DNA from: DIGJ01 sp041739345
GTDB taxonomy: Bacteria > Bacillota > Clostridia > Lachnospirales > Lachnospiraceae
NCBI GenBank assembly: GCA_041739345.1
Contig: JBGSNZ010000022.1
Span: 124,001-188,000, forward strand
Length of the DNA: 64,000 bases
Reading direction: 5' to 3'
The notes beneath the pieces were generated by a model. The model was not told where the DNA came from and searched no databases. It saw only the letters and a list, made by a program, of their open reading frames with translations. Numbering within the stretch: the first letter of the stretch is position 1; each line of letters begins with the position of its first letter. This document shows positions 18,751-27,390 of the stretch, one piece after another. The translations under genes were made by a program, and so were the position numbers.

Positions 18751-19629
18751 ATGAAAAAATATATTACCACATTGTTACTCGTCCTATCAATTTTAGGAGG
18801 AATAACGTTGCAACCAAGTGTAAACGCAAATGCAGCAGGAACTACAAAGACAGTGGTCTACAGCAATTTTAGTCAGTGTAAACCAAAGGTATCTGTAGTT
18901 AGTCAGTCTGAAAATAACGTAAATCTTTGTATATCAAAGGTAAAAGGGGCTACTAAATACAAGATATATCGTGCCGATTCCAAAAAGGGTACTTACAAAT
19001 GTGTTGGTTCGACCAAAAGCAATACATTTAAAGATACAGTAACTGGCAACAAAAAATGCTACTATAAAGTGAAAGCTTGCATGACGAATAAGCAGACAAA
19101 GATTCTTAGTAAATGTTCGAATATTGTCTCAGCTACGCAACCATCTCAAAATCAAACAACAACGAATACAGCAGCGAATACAACAAAAAATACTGCAAAT
19201 CAAGATACTACAGTACAAAATTCAACAGATACAGTATCAACGAATCAGGATGCTCAAACTTTTGCGAATGAAGTACTCAAATTATTAAATCAGGAAAGAG
19301 CAAAGGCAGGCCTAGGTACATTGACAACCAATGCAACGCTTCAAAAAGCAGCAAATAAAAGAGCACAGGAAATTGTAACTTCCTTCTCACATACAAGACC
19401 AGACGGCAGAACTTCATTTTCTGTTTTAGATGAATATAACATCAGCTATCGTGCCGCAGGAGAGAATATAGCATATGGACAAAAAACTCCAAGTGAAGTA
19501 ATGAATGCATGGATGAATTCTTCTGGACATAGAGCTAATATTTTAGGAAGCCAATTTGGTAAAGTTGGTATTGGTGTATATAAAGGAAGCAATGGTCTTT
19601 ATTATTGGACACAGGTATTTACAAACTAA
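18751..19629 (+). CDS. Secreted CAP-domain (SCP/PR-1-like) protein
   Basis: Exported protein of 292 residues. A Sec signal peptide (about 1-29, hydrophobic core TLLLVLSILGGITL, cleavage near NANAAG) is followed by a fibronectin-III-like segment (about 38-128), a Thr/Asn/Gln-rich linker (about 129-168) and a C-terminal CAP domain (about 172-290). CAP motifs are LLNQERAKAGLGTL, FSHTRPDG, AGENIAYG, AWMNSSGHRANILG and YYWTQVF. CAP proteins are common in clostridia and usually have unknown extracellular roles. A clear terminator follows, so the gene is probably transcribed alone. Confidence 0.9.
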   Translation: MKKYITTLLLVLSILGGITLQPSVNANAAGTTKTVVYSNFSQCKPKVSVVSQSENNVNLCISKVKGATKYKIYRADSKKGTYKCVGSTKSNTFKDTVTGNKKCYYKVKACMTNKQTKILSKCSNIVSATQPSQNQTTTNTAANTTKNTANQDTTVQNSTDTVSTNQDAQTFANEVLKLLNQERAKAGLGTLTTNATLQKAANKRAQEIVTSFSHTRPDGRTSFSVLDEYNISYRAAGENIAYGQKTPSEVMNAWMNSSGHRANILGSQFGKVGIGVYKGSNGLYYWTQVFTN

Positions 19630-19661
19630 TTGAATTTAAGAAGATAATCATAAAATTAAAG

Positions 19662-19700
19662 AAAAAGATGGTCTCACGGGAACGGGGGGCCATCTTTTTT
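19662..19700 (+). terminator. Terminator after the CAP-domain gene
   Basis: AAAGATGG and CCATCTTT form the stem, with a long G-rich loop, followed by a run of seven T. Confidence 0.8.
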
Positions 19701-19785
19701 TACATATATCATAAAGGGAATTAAATGAAGATGTTCTACGAAAGGAGATCGATATTATTAAAAAGTAAATAATAGTAATAGCAAG

Positions 19786-19829
19786 AGCAACAGCCGGATA
19801 TAGAGAAAACTTATATCCGGTTGTTGCTT
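19786..19829 (+). terminator. Strong hairpin, probable orphan terminator
   Basis: GCAACAGCCGGATATA pairs with TATATCCGGTTGTTGC (16-bp stem with one G-U-type mismatch), loop about 10 bases, then a T-rich stretch. It lies about 90 bases after the previous terminator with no gene between. An AAAGGAG at 19741-19747 leads only to a short non-ATG frame, so a lost gene is possible. Confidence 0.6.
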
Positions 19830-20237
19830 ATTTGTATTAACCTTCTTAAAAACAAACATATATAATATCAATATAAACCTATAGGAATAAAGTGCAAAGG
19901 AGGAAGTGTAAAAAAATCAGTATAATATCATTTCAATAGTCAAATAAGTAAAGAAACAACAAAAAAATAAAACAAATCAAAAGTAATTTTAAAACAAAAA
20001 TTTACCGAAAAACACATTGGTTAGAAAAAATGTCAATAAAATAAAGGGTTTCACGAAGTACGTTGTAGTAAATAGATAAAAACGAAATTACTAAATACAC
20101 ACAAAACAACAAAATAACAAATAAATAAAAATAAATGTTGAAAAAAATAAGTATATGTGATAATATATCACTATAACAAAACAAAAATTTAACTATTTTT
20201 GTTAGAAACGCACAAAAAACTATGGGAGGTATTTTTT
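19830..20237 (+). promoter_or_regulatory. Promoter region of the sugar importer operon
   Basis: Very A-rich and without genes. A promoter fits at TTGAAA (20138-20143), 17 bases, then an extended -10 TGATAATAT (20158-20166). Immediately downstream AACAAAAAT (20180-20188) and ATTTTTGTT (20195-20203) form a perfect 9-bp inverted repeat placed over the expected transcript start. It is a good candidate operator for the DeoR or another regulator. The GGGAGG ribosome site precedes the ATG at 20238. Confidence 0.65.
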
Positions 20238-21392
20238 ATGAAAAAAAGATTAAGTGTTTTGTTATGTGCTGCAATGGTAGCAACCATGCTCGTTGGATGC
20301 GGAGGCGGAAAGTCTGCTGACACAACGACTACTTCTGAAACGGAAACAACGACAGAAGAAAGCACAGAACCAGCAGCTGATGCTGCAACAGGTTTAGCTG
20401 GAAAGAAAGTAGCTGTAGTTAGAAATCTTGCAAATGGAGATCATACGCAGCAGTTCTTAGCTGGATGTGTAGAAGAAGGCGAAAAGATGGGAATGACCGT
20501 TGATACATTTGTTACAGACGGTGATGATGCAAAATGTCAGGAAACAGTAGCACAGGTTATTTCAAAAGATTATGATGCAATTATCGTATCTCATGGACAG
20601 CTTTCTTATGCTTACAACATGCTTTTACCTGCAGTTGAAAAAGGAATGAAAGTCGTAACTTTCGATACCATGCCTTATGAAAATGGTGATGCAAGTGGTA
20701 AACTTTTAGAAGGTGTTACATCAACTTCACAGGATGATTATGCATTAGCTGAATTATCACTAGGACAGATGATGACAGAGTTTGAGGCAAATGGCGGTAC
20801 ATATCCTATGAAAGTTCTTAAAACATTCATGGGCCCTGGCATCCCTCCTCTTGACAGACGTAATGAAATCTATACCAAATTAGAAGAAGATGGCAAAATT
20901 GAGACAGTTCAAGTTATTGCTCCTTCAGATTCTGCTAACGCTCGTGGAGATATGACAACAAAGACAGAAGCTATCCTTCCTACAGTTGCAGAAGGTAGTG
21001 TAGATGCTATTTGGGGTTGTTACGATGAATTAGCAAAAGGTGTTCTTCAAGCATTAAATGATGCAAAACGTACGGATATTCCAATGTACACAATTGATGT
21101 TTCAAACGATGATATTCAGTTAATGGTAACCAACAAAGATGTTTGGAAATCAACAGCAGCGGTAGATCCTAAGTTAATCGGTATTGTTGATATGAGACTT
21201 ATTGCTCTTAAATTATTAGGAGAAGAAACTCCAGAATACTTTAGTTTAACAGCAAACAACATTTTAACTTCACAGTTAACAGAAGGAACAACAATGCAAG
21301 ATCTTGGAACCATCATTGATGGTTGGGGAGATGCAACTGATCCTGAAGGCGCTCTTTACACAGATACTATTACAGGTCTTTATGTAAAATAA
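20238..21392 (+). CDS. Sugar ABC transporter substrate-binding lipoprotein (RbsB-like)
   Basis: Lipoprotein of 384 residues. The signal peptide ends in the lipobox MLVGC (Cys about residue 22), followed by a Ser/Thr/Glu-rich tether and a periplasmic-binding-protein type I sugar-binding domain from about residue 55 (KKVAVVRNLANGDHTQQF). The fold family includes ribose, galactose and autoinducer-2 binders. I start at 20238 because GGGAGG is correctly placed there. It is the first gene of an importer operon that continues with the ATPase, permease, and the mtnK-like and mtnA-like genes. The ligand is inferred to be a pentose or 5-deoxypentose. Confidence 0.92.
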   Translation: MKKRLSVLLCAAMVATMLVGCGGGKSADTTTTSETETTTEESTEPAADAATGLAGKKVAVVRNLANGDHTQQFLAGCVEEGEKMGMTVDTFVTDGDDAKCQETVAQVISKDYDAIIVSHGQLSYAYNMLLPAVEKGMKVVTFDTMPYENGDASGKLLEGVTSTSQDDYALAELSLGQMMTEFEANGGTYPMKVLKTFMGPGIPPLDRRNEIYTKLEEDGKIETVQVIAPSDSANARGDMTTKTEAILPTVAEGSVDAIWGCYDELAKGVLQALNDAKRTDIPMYTIDVSNDDIQLMVTNKDVWKSTAAVDPKLIGIVDMRLIALKLLGEETPEYFSLTANNILTSQLTEGTTMQDLGTIIDGWGDATDPEGALYTDTITGLYVK

Positions 21393-21428
21393 GCAACCAA
21401 AAATTTGTTTAAGCTAAGGTGAGATGTC

Positions 21429-22937
21429 ATGAATAAATTAAAACTTGAAATGAAAAATATAGCAATTGAATTCCCTGGTGTAAAAGCACTGGATGGAGTA
21501 GATTTTGGCTTAACAAGTGGTACAATTCATGCACTCGTAGGTGCGAATGGTGCCGGCAAATCAACACTTATGAAGGTGTTGGCTGGCGCCAATACGCACT
21601 ATACAGGACAGATTTATCTTGATGGAGCACCGGTGGAAGTCCGGTCTCCAAAAGATGCTAAGAATCTGGGCATAGAAATTGTTTACCAGGAAGTAGATAC
21701 GGCTCTTATCCCGTATTTGTCTGTAGCAGAAAATGTTATGTTCAATACGTTGGTGAACCGAATGGGTAAAAAGCAGATTGTTAATTGGAATGAAATGCGC
21801 AAATCTGCAAAAGAAGTATTAAAAAAGCTCAATGTAGATGTTAATGTAAATACGCTTGCGTCAGAACTTACGCTTGCGCAAAAGCAAATGATTTTAATTG
21901 CTAGATGTGTAGTTGAAAAATGTAAGTTTTTGATTTTGGATGAGCCTACGGCTCCTTTATCCAATGCAGAAACACAGGAATTATTCCGAGTCGTAAGAGA
22001 ATTAGCAAAGGAAGATGTAGGAATTGTATTTATTTCGCATCGTTTAAATGAATTGTATGAAATTTGTGAATTGATTACGATTATGAGAGATGGTAAATTG
22101 GTTGACAGCATGCCACTGACAAGAGAATTGGAAGCCAATACGATTGTTGAATATATGTTGGGTCACAAATTCGAGGAAGTCTATGAGAAGCATCCTTGTA
22201 AAATTGGTGCACCTTTGCTTGAAATAGAAGGACTAACGGAAAAAGAAGGAAAAGTTAAAAATATTAACATGGTTGTTTGTGAAGGTGAGATTGTTGGAAT
22301 TGCAGGTCTTGTTGGAGCAGGAAAGACAGAACTTTGCAAAACTTTGTTTGCAAGCTATCAATATTCCGGAAGTGTTAAAATGAAGGGAAAAGAACTAAAA
22401 AATAGAAATCCACATCAGGCAGTTAAAAATGGATTTGCTCTTGTCCCAGAAGAAAGACGAAAAGAAGGAATATTAGTAACTGATCCAGTTTATGCGAACA
22501 TTTCAGTTGCAGCAATGAAAAAGTATACAAATGGTCTTTCTGTTGTAAATAAAAAGAAAGAAAAAGAAGATGCAAGACAAATGATTAAGGAACTTGGAAT
22601 TAAAACACCTTCTGAAAATCAGACGGTTGCACTTCTATCTGGAGGAAACCAACAGAAAGTTGTTGTTGGAAAATGGTTAAATTCAGAAGCGGAAATTTAT
22701 ATCTATGATGAACCAACAAAGGGAATTGATGTAGGTGCAAAAAGAGATATGTATGAGCTGATTGAACGACTGGCAGCGGAAGGAAAAGGCGCAATTTATG
22801 CGACTTGTGAATTCACTGAAATTTTGAGTATTTGCAATCGAGTGTATGTTATGTATGATGGTGAAATAGTAAAAGAATTAAAGGTTGCAGATACCGATGA
22901 AAAAGAATTGCTTTATTATTCGACAGGAGGTAAGTAA
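21429..22937 (+). CDS. Sugar ABC transporter ATPase (RbsA/MglA-like, double domain)
   Basis: Double-cassette ATPase of 502 residues, typical of ribose-type importers. The first Walker A is GANGAGKSTLMK, with a divergent signature LTLAQKQM and Walker B FLILDEPTAPL. The second cassette has GLVGAGKTELCK, signature LLSGGNQQKV and YIYDEPTKGIDVGAK. It energises uptake with the binding protein upstream and the permease downstream. The permease start lies one base after this stop, indicating tight coupling. Confidence 0.93.
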   Translation: MNKLKLEMKNIAIEFPGVKALDGVDFGLTSGTIHALVGANGAGKSTLMKVLAGANTHYTGQIYLDGAPVEVRSPKDAKNLGIEIVYQEVDTALIPYLSVAENVMFNTLVNRMGKKQIVNWNEMRKSAKEVLKKLNVDVNVNTLASELTLAQKQMILIARCVVEKCKFLILDEPTAPLSNAETQELFRVVRELAKEDVGIVFISHRLNELYEICELITIMRDGKLVDSMPLTRELEANTIVEYMLGHKFEEVYEKHPCKIGAPLLEIEGLTEKEGKVKNINMVVCEGEIVGIAGLVGAGKTELCKTLFASYQYSGSVKMKGKELKNRNPHQAVKNGFALVPEERRKEGILVTDPVYANISVAAMKKYTNGLSVVNKKKEKEDARQMIKELGIKTPSENQTVALLSGGNQQKVVVGKWLNSEAEIYIYDEPTKGIDVGAKRDMYELIERLAAEGKGAIYATCEFTEILSICNRVYVMYDGEIVKELKVADTDEKELLYYSTGGK

Positions 22938-22938
22938 T

Positions 22939-23946
22939 ATGAATCAGGCACAAGTGAAAAAGAATAATTTTAAACTTTCTGATTTTGTAACAAAATGGGG
23001 AACGATCGTTACTATATTTGTCTTGCTTATTGTATTTACTTTTGGTAACTGGAGTGATACTACAGGCGCTAGTATGTTTTTGACAACTGGTAACATGATT
23101 ACAATTTTAAGATCAATTTCAATTACAGCAATCATTGCAATTGGTTTAACATTTACATTATCCGTTGATGGTATGGATTTATCAATCGGTGCTTGCGCGA
23201 ACTTTGCAGATACACTGATTATGACAATGTTTGTATGGTATAACTTAAGCATGGGATTATCCATTCTTATTACAGTATTAGCTTGTTTGACTATTGCGGT
23301 TGTAAATTCAATATTAATTGTTAAATTAAAGATACCTGATATGGTTGCAGCATTATCCGTAATGTTTATGTTCCAGGGTGTTGCACTTACATATTCAAAT
23401 GGTGGTGCAATTACAGAACGTATGATGAGACCAGATGGTTCTCAGGCTCCTGGACTTGTATCAGATACATTCCGTGCACTTGGATCAGAACCTTGGCTTA
23501 TTGTAATCATGCTTTGTGTTGTAGCTTTTGCTCATTTCTTCTTAAGCTATACAAAACACGGAAGATATATGTATGCAGTTGGTGGTAATCCAGAGGCAGC
23601 AAAGCTATCCGGTATTTCTGTAGCAAAGTATAAAGTTTTAGCATATTTCTTATCTGCAACCTTTGCTTCTCTTGGCGGTATTTGTTTAGCAGCACGTGTT
23701 GGTACTGCACAGGTAAGTGCTGGTGATTCCTATCTTATGCCAGCTGTAGCAGCTGCTTATATTGGTTTCTCTGTTATGGGAGCTGGAAAAGCAAATGCAC
23801 TTGGAACCTTAATTGGAGCAATCTTAGTTGGACTTTTGGAAAACGGTCTTATTATGATGGCAGTTCCATATTATGCTATGAACATTGTAAAGGGTGCAGT
23901 TCTTGCAATCGCACTTGCAATGACATATGCTTCAAAGAAAAAATAA
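22939..23946 (+). CDS. Sugar ABC transporter permease (RbsC-like)
   Basis: Permease of 335 residues with eight to ten helices and the RbsC-family signatures LSVDGMDLSIGACANFAD and KLSGISVAKYKVLAYFLSA. The ATG at 22939 has an AGGAGG site within the end of the ATPase gene; starts further upstream would overlap that gene. It forms the importer channel with the preceding two gene products. The next gene is a sugar kinase, so import and phosphorylation are co-expressed. Confidence 0.92.
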   Translation: MNQAQVKKNNFKLSDFVTKWGTIVTIFVLLIVFTFGNWSDTTGASMFLTTGNMITILRSISITAIIAIGLTFTLSVDGMDLSIGACANFADTLIMTMFVWYNLSMGLSILITVLACLTIAVVNSILIVKLKIPDMVAALSVMFMFQGVALTYSNGGAITERMMRPDGSQAPGLVSDTFRALGSEPWLIVIMLCVVAFAHFFLSYTKHGRYMYAVGGNPEAAKLSGISVAKYKVLAYFLSATFASLGGICLAARVGTAQVSAGDSYLMPAVAAAYIGFSVMGAGKANALGTLIGAILVGLLENGLIMMAVPYYAMNIVKGAVLAIALAMTYASKKK

Positions 23947-23983
23947 AGTTGATGACTACAAATCATTAAAGGGAGGAATAAAA

Positions 23984-25210
23984 ATGTCACGATTTGACAC
24001 CTATTTTTTGATGAAAACAGAAGATATTGCGGAATATGTTCAGGAGAAATTAAACTTTTTCCCAGAAGATGCAAAATTAGAATGTAAAGAAATTGGAGAT
24101 GGAAACTTAAACTACGTATTTCGTTTAAAAAACGTAGAAACAGGAAAATCCATTATTATAAAGCAAGCTGGAGAAGCAACACGTATATCTGCAGATATGA
24201 AACTGTCCACTGACCGTGGAAGAATCGAAGCCAAAATTCTTGGTATTCAGGGGAATTATGCACCAGGACTTGTTCCAGAAGTATATTTGTACGATGGCGT
24301 TATGTGTGCAATGCTCATGCAGGATATGATCGGTCATACTATGATGAGAACTGGTCTTATCAATCATGAAATTTATCCTTTGTTTCCAGAACATATAAGT
24401 ACATTCCTTGTAAATTCTTTATTACTTACCACAGACGTTGTTATGGGACATAAAGATAAGAAGGAAAATGTGAAATCATTTATTAATCCGGATTTATGCG
24501 AGATTAGTGAAGACTTAGTATTTAGTGAACCATTTATTGATTACAACAAACGTAATAATGTATTCCAAGTAAACAAAGAATTTGTTCAAAAAGAACTTTA
24601 CGATGATCAAAACCTACATCTGGAAGCAGCAAAATGTAAATTTGACTTTATGAACAACGCACAATCTTTGATTCATGGTGACTTACATACAGGCTCAATT
24701 TTCATCAATCAGGAACATACCTATGTATTTGATCCAGAATTTGCTTTTTATGCACCGATGGGTTATGACATTGGAAATGTAATTGCAAACATGTTCTTTG
24801 CATGGTGCAATGGGGATGCAACGATTGAAGATCAAAAAGAAAAAGAAAAATTTTGTGGTTGGATTTTAGATTCAATTGAAGAAATTGTGGATAAATTCAT
24901 TGCAAAATTTAAAGTTTCATTTAAAGAAAATGTTACGGATACAATGGCTAAAACCGAAGGATTTATGGAGTGGTATTTAAATAATGTTCTTCGCGATACA
25001 GCAGCAGTTGCAGGATTTGAATCCATTCGTCGTACAGTTGGTATGGCAAATGTAAAAGACATCACAAGTATAGCAGATGAGAAAAAGCGTGCTCGTGCAG
25101 AAAAGATAGTTATTACATTAGCAAAAGATTATATCATGAATCGCGAAACTTCCTTTAAGAGTGGAGCAGACTATCGTAATGCAATCGAAGTGGCAATTGC
25201 AAAATTTTAA
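23984..25210 (+). CDS. mtnK: 5-methylthioribose kinase family sugar 1-kinase
   Basis: Member of the MtnK / choline-kinase-like superfamily, 408 residues. Recognised from GDGNLNYVFRL (about 39-48) in the nucleotide loop, the catalytic IHGDLHTGSIF (His231, Asp233) and metal-binding DPEF (Asp250). MtnK phosphorylates C1 of 5-methylthioribose; relatives accept 5-deoxyribose in the DHAP-shunt / 5-deoxyribose disposal pathways (family knowledge). Here it sits in an operon with a sugar importer and an mtnA-like isomerase and next to a class II aldolase BMC operon. The natural substrate is therefore as likely 5-deoxyribose or another pentose as methylthioribose. The GGGAGG site supports the 23984 start. 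Confidence 0.85.
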   Translation: MSRFDTYFLMKTEDIAEYVQEKLNFFPEDAKLECKEIGDGNLNYVFRLKNVETGKSIIIKQAGEATRISADMKLSTDRGRIEAKILGIQGNYAPGLVPEVYLYDGVMCAMLMQDMIGHTMMRTGLINHEIYPLFPEHISTFLVNSLLLTTDVVMGHKDKKENVKSFINPDLCEISEDLVFSEPFIDYNKRNNVFQVNKEFVQKELYDDQNLHLEAAKCKFDFMNNAQSLIHGDLHTGSIFINQEHTYVFDPEFAFYAPMGYDIGNVIANMFFAWCNGDATIEDQKEKEKFCGWILDSIEEIVDKFIAKFKVSFKENVTDTMAKTEGFMEWYLNNVLRDTAAVAGFESIRRTVGMANVKDITSIADEKKRARAEKIVITLAKDYIMNRETSFKSGADYRNAIEVAIAKF

Positions 25211-25247
25211 ATTAGTAATTGAGATAAACACAAAGGAGATGTAAGGC

Positions 25248-26345
25248 ATGGCAAAGAAAAATATTCTTGATTATGAAACTGTTGCATTGGATGATAAAAA
25301 AAATGCGCTTCTTATCATTGACCAGACGAAACTTCCTTATGATATAGAAATATTATCACTGACAGTTCAAGAAGACATCTGGAGAGCAATTTATTTATTA
25401 CAAGTTAGAGGAGCTCCTGCAATTGGTGTTGCAGCAGCAATTGGAATCTATCTAGCTGGAAGAGAAATCGAAGCTTCCAACATGGATGAATACTATGAAA
25501 AGTTCATGAAAGCCAAAGATTATTTAGCATCAGCTCGTCCAACGGCAGTAAACCTTTTTTGGGCATTAAACCGTATGGAAGATGTTGTGAAAGCTAATAT
25601 GGATAAAAGCATTGATGAAGTGAAGAAAATTCTTCATGATGAGGCAGTTGCTATTCGAGATGAAGATGTTTGGGTATGCACTCAAATCGGCGAAAATGCA
25701 TTAACACTTGTAAAACCAGGCGATGGATTGCTTACTCATTGTAATGCAGGACAGCTTGCAACTGTAAAATATGGAACAGCAACAGCACCTATGTATTTAG
25801 GACAGGAAAGAGGATATAACTTCCGTATATTTGCAGATGAAACAAGACCTCTTCTTCAAGGAGCTAGATTAACAGCGTTTGAATTACATGAATCTGGGCT
25901 TGATGTCACTTTAATCTGTGACAATATGTCAGCAACTGTAATGAAAAAAGGATTAGTGAATGCAGTATTTGTAGGCTGTGACCGTGTTGCAGCAAACGGT
26001 GATACCGCTAATAAAATAGGAACCAGTGTTGTTGCTACTGTAGCAAAACGTTATAATGTACCAGTTTACATCTGTGCACCGACTTCAACAATCGATTTGA
26101 ATACGGCAACTGGTAATGATATTCATATCGAAGAGCGACCAGCAGAGGAAATCACAGAAATGTGGTACAAAGAACGCATGGCTCCAGAAGGCGTAAAAGT
26201 ATTCAATCCATGCTTTGATGTTACAGATAATGATTTAATTGCTGGAATTGTAACCGAATACGGAATTGCAAAGCCACCATATTCAAAATCCTTAATTGAA
26301 ATTTTCGAGAAGAAGAAAGAAGCTTTAGCGAACAAAGCAAAATAG
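25248..26345 (+). CDS. mtnA: Aldose-1-phosphate isomerase, MtnA family
   Basis: MtnA/eIF2B-like isomerase of 365 residues. Diagnostic segments are RGAPAIG (54-60), the catalytic Cys165 in THCNAGQLAT and catalytic Asp245 in GCDRVAANGD, plus TANKIGT. MtnA converts 5-methylthioribose-1-phosphate to the ribulose-1-phosphate form; homologues in DHAP-shunt clusters act on 5-deoxyribose-1-phosphate. None of the usual methionine-salvage genes (mtnB, mtnC/W/X, mtnD) follows. The sole downstream carbon-cutting enzyme is the aldolase across the DeoR gene, so the ketose-1-phosphate is most likely cleaved rather than recycled to methionine. A terminator follows directly. Confidence 0.88.
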   Translation: MAKKNILDYETVALDDKKNALLIIDQTKLPYDIEILSLTVQEDIWRAIYLLQVRGAPAIGVAAAIGIYLAGREIEASNMDEYYEKFMKAKDYLASARPTAVNLFWALNRMEDVVKANMDKSIDEVKKILHDEAVAIRDEDVWVCTQIGENALTLVKPGDGLLTHCNAGQLATVKYGTATAPMYLGQERGYNFRIFADETRPLLQGARLTAFELHESGLDVTLICDNMSATVMKKGLVNAVFVGCDRVAANGDTANKIGTSVVATVAKRYNVPVYICAPTSTIDLNTATGNDIHIEERPAEEITEMWYKERMAPEGVKVFNPCFDVTDNDLIAGIVTEYGIAKPPYSKSLIEIFEKKKEALANKAK

Positions 26346-26351
26346 TTCAAC

Positions 26352-26384
26352 AAAAGGAGCGGATTTCAATCCGCTCCTTTTATA
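26352..26384. terminator. Bidirectional terminator after the mtnA-like gene
   Basis: AAAAGGAGCGGAT and ATCCGCTCCTTTT form a perfect 13-bp stem with a 4-base loop. It separates the importer/kinase operon from the converging DeoR gene. Confidence 0.9.
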
Positions 26385-26419
26385 ATAATATTAGTAAAAT
26401 AAAGATAAAGTTTGATGGA

Positions 26420-27178
26420 TTAACAGGAGATAAAAGTTGTGTTTTTCTTCAATAAGAAATTCTTCCATTCCTGGTTCAATACTTTATCAGTGACTATGCC
26501 AGTCAAGTTGTCAAAATCACAAATATGAATAAAAGAAGTTTTATCGAACTTGGAATAGTCAGCAATTAAATATATTTCATTGCTACGTTTTAAAAGTTTT
26601 TGACGAATCATAGCCATACCCTCTGAAGAATCAGTAATACCATGTTCCATAGAAAGGGAGCGACAAGACATAAATGTTTTATCAAGATATAAATCATCAA
26701 GAGCCTGTATGGTTGCATTACCCTGAAAGGCTTTATGATCTCTGGAAAGTGTACCGCCAACGCATACTACTCGGATATTATCGAGTTCAGTTAGCTGATC
26801 AATTATGAGAAGTGAGTTTGTTACAACGGTAAGACGCATATCGCTCACTGCTCTGGCAACAAACAAAGATGTTGTAGAAGCATCTAGAAAGATTGAATCA
26901 CCATTGTGAATTAATTTACGGCATTCTTTTGCAATTGCATCTTTGCTCTTTGTATAAGCAACTTCACGTAGCTCGACGGTTACATTGTTTTCAACACCGG
27001 ACTGTATAAACGCTCCACCATAGGTTCTGGTGAGAAACCCTTCATCCTCTAGAAATTTTAAATCACGTCGTATGGTTTCTTCCGTAACATCAAACGTTTT
27101 GGATAATTCCGTAACGGTAATGCTTTTTCGTTCAATTAAGATATCTTTTATTTTGTTTTTACGTGTTACAGCTAACAT
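26420..27178 (-). CDS. DeoR family transcriptional repressor
   Basis: DeoR-type regulator of 252 residues. The N-terminal helix-turn-helix (KSITVTELSKTFDVTEETIR, RDLKFLEDEGFLTRTYGGA) is followed by a sugar-phosphate sensor domain (about 75-250) with NSLLI and CVGGTLSRDHKAFQGN. The family usually responds to phosphorylated sugars. Its location between the importer/mtnKA operon and the BMC operon suggests it controls both. The start at 27178 has AGGAGG; longer in-frame forms lack one. A perfect inverted repeat TTGTTCTT...AAGAACAA (27195-27218) lies just upstream of the ribosome site. Confidence 0.88.
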   Translation of the reverse strand: MLAVTRKNKIKDILIERKSITVTELSKTFDVTEETIRRDLKFLEDEGFLTRTYGGAFIQSGVENNVTVELREVAYTKSKDAIAKECRKLIHNGDSIFLDASTTSLFVARAVSDMRLTVVTNSLLIIDQLTELDNIRVVCVGGTLSRDHKAFQGNATIQALDDLYLDKTFMSCRSLSMEHGITDSSEGMAMIRQKLLKRSNEIYLIADYSKFDKTSFIHICDFDNLTGIVTDKVLNQEWKNFLLKKNTTFISC

Positions 27179-27194
27179 AGAAAACCTCCTACAC

Positions 27195-27218
27195 TTGTTC
27201 TTATTAATGAAAGAACAA
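27195..27218. promoter_or_regulatory. Inverted repeat upstream of the DeoR start, candidate autoregulatory operator
   Basis: TTGTTCTT (27195-27202) and AAGAACAA (27211-27218) are perfect 8-base arms with an 8-base spacer, located between the DeoR ribosome site and the divergent promoter region. Confidence 0.5.
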
Positions 27219-27284
27219 ATACTTAATATTATATATAAATTATACATAATATTTGAGGATTTGGCAAACAAAAGGTTCTAAACA

Positions 27285-27365
27285 AAACGAAATAAAATAA
27301 AATAAAATAAAAAACAACATAAACCAAAAACATACATTGACAAAACAACATGAAACATGTAAAAT
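27285..27365 (+). promoter_or_regulatory. Promoter of the BMC operon with operator-like palindrome
   Basis: TTGACA (27337-27342), 17 bases, TAAAAT (27360-27365) make a near-consensus promoter. The palindrome ACATGAAACATGT (27348-27360) overlaps spacer and -10, a position suited to repression. Upstream, 27287-27313 is a tandem run of AAAAT units preceded by CAAAACGAAA, which resembles A-rich DeoR-family sites. Confidence 0.65.
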
Positions 27366-27390
27366 CAAACTATAGAAAGAGGTGAAAAGC

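Noticed and set aside
19830..20137. Riboswitch ahead of the importer operon
   Set aside because: The region is plain A-rich sequence with no recognisable conserved core or stable structure before the promoter.
22885..22938. Longer form of the sugar permease overlapping the ATPase gene
   Set aside because: The extra residues are hydrophilic and not conserved, and the AGGAGG site is placed for the ATG at 22939.
25248..26345. Methionine salvage as the role of mtnK/mtnA
   Set aside because: Downstream salvage genes (mtnB, mtnC/W/X, mtnD) are absent from the window, and an importer plus an aldolase BMC operon are adjacent instead. It stays possible only if those genes lie elsewhere.
27287..27313. 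Short tandem AAAAT repeats as a CRISPR or phase-variation tract
   Set aside because: Units are only five bases in A-rich DNA, not palindromic, and lie upstream of the promoter. At most they are a bending or regulator-binding element.
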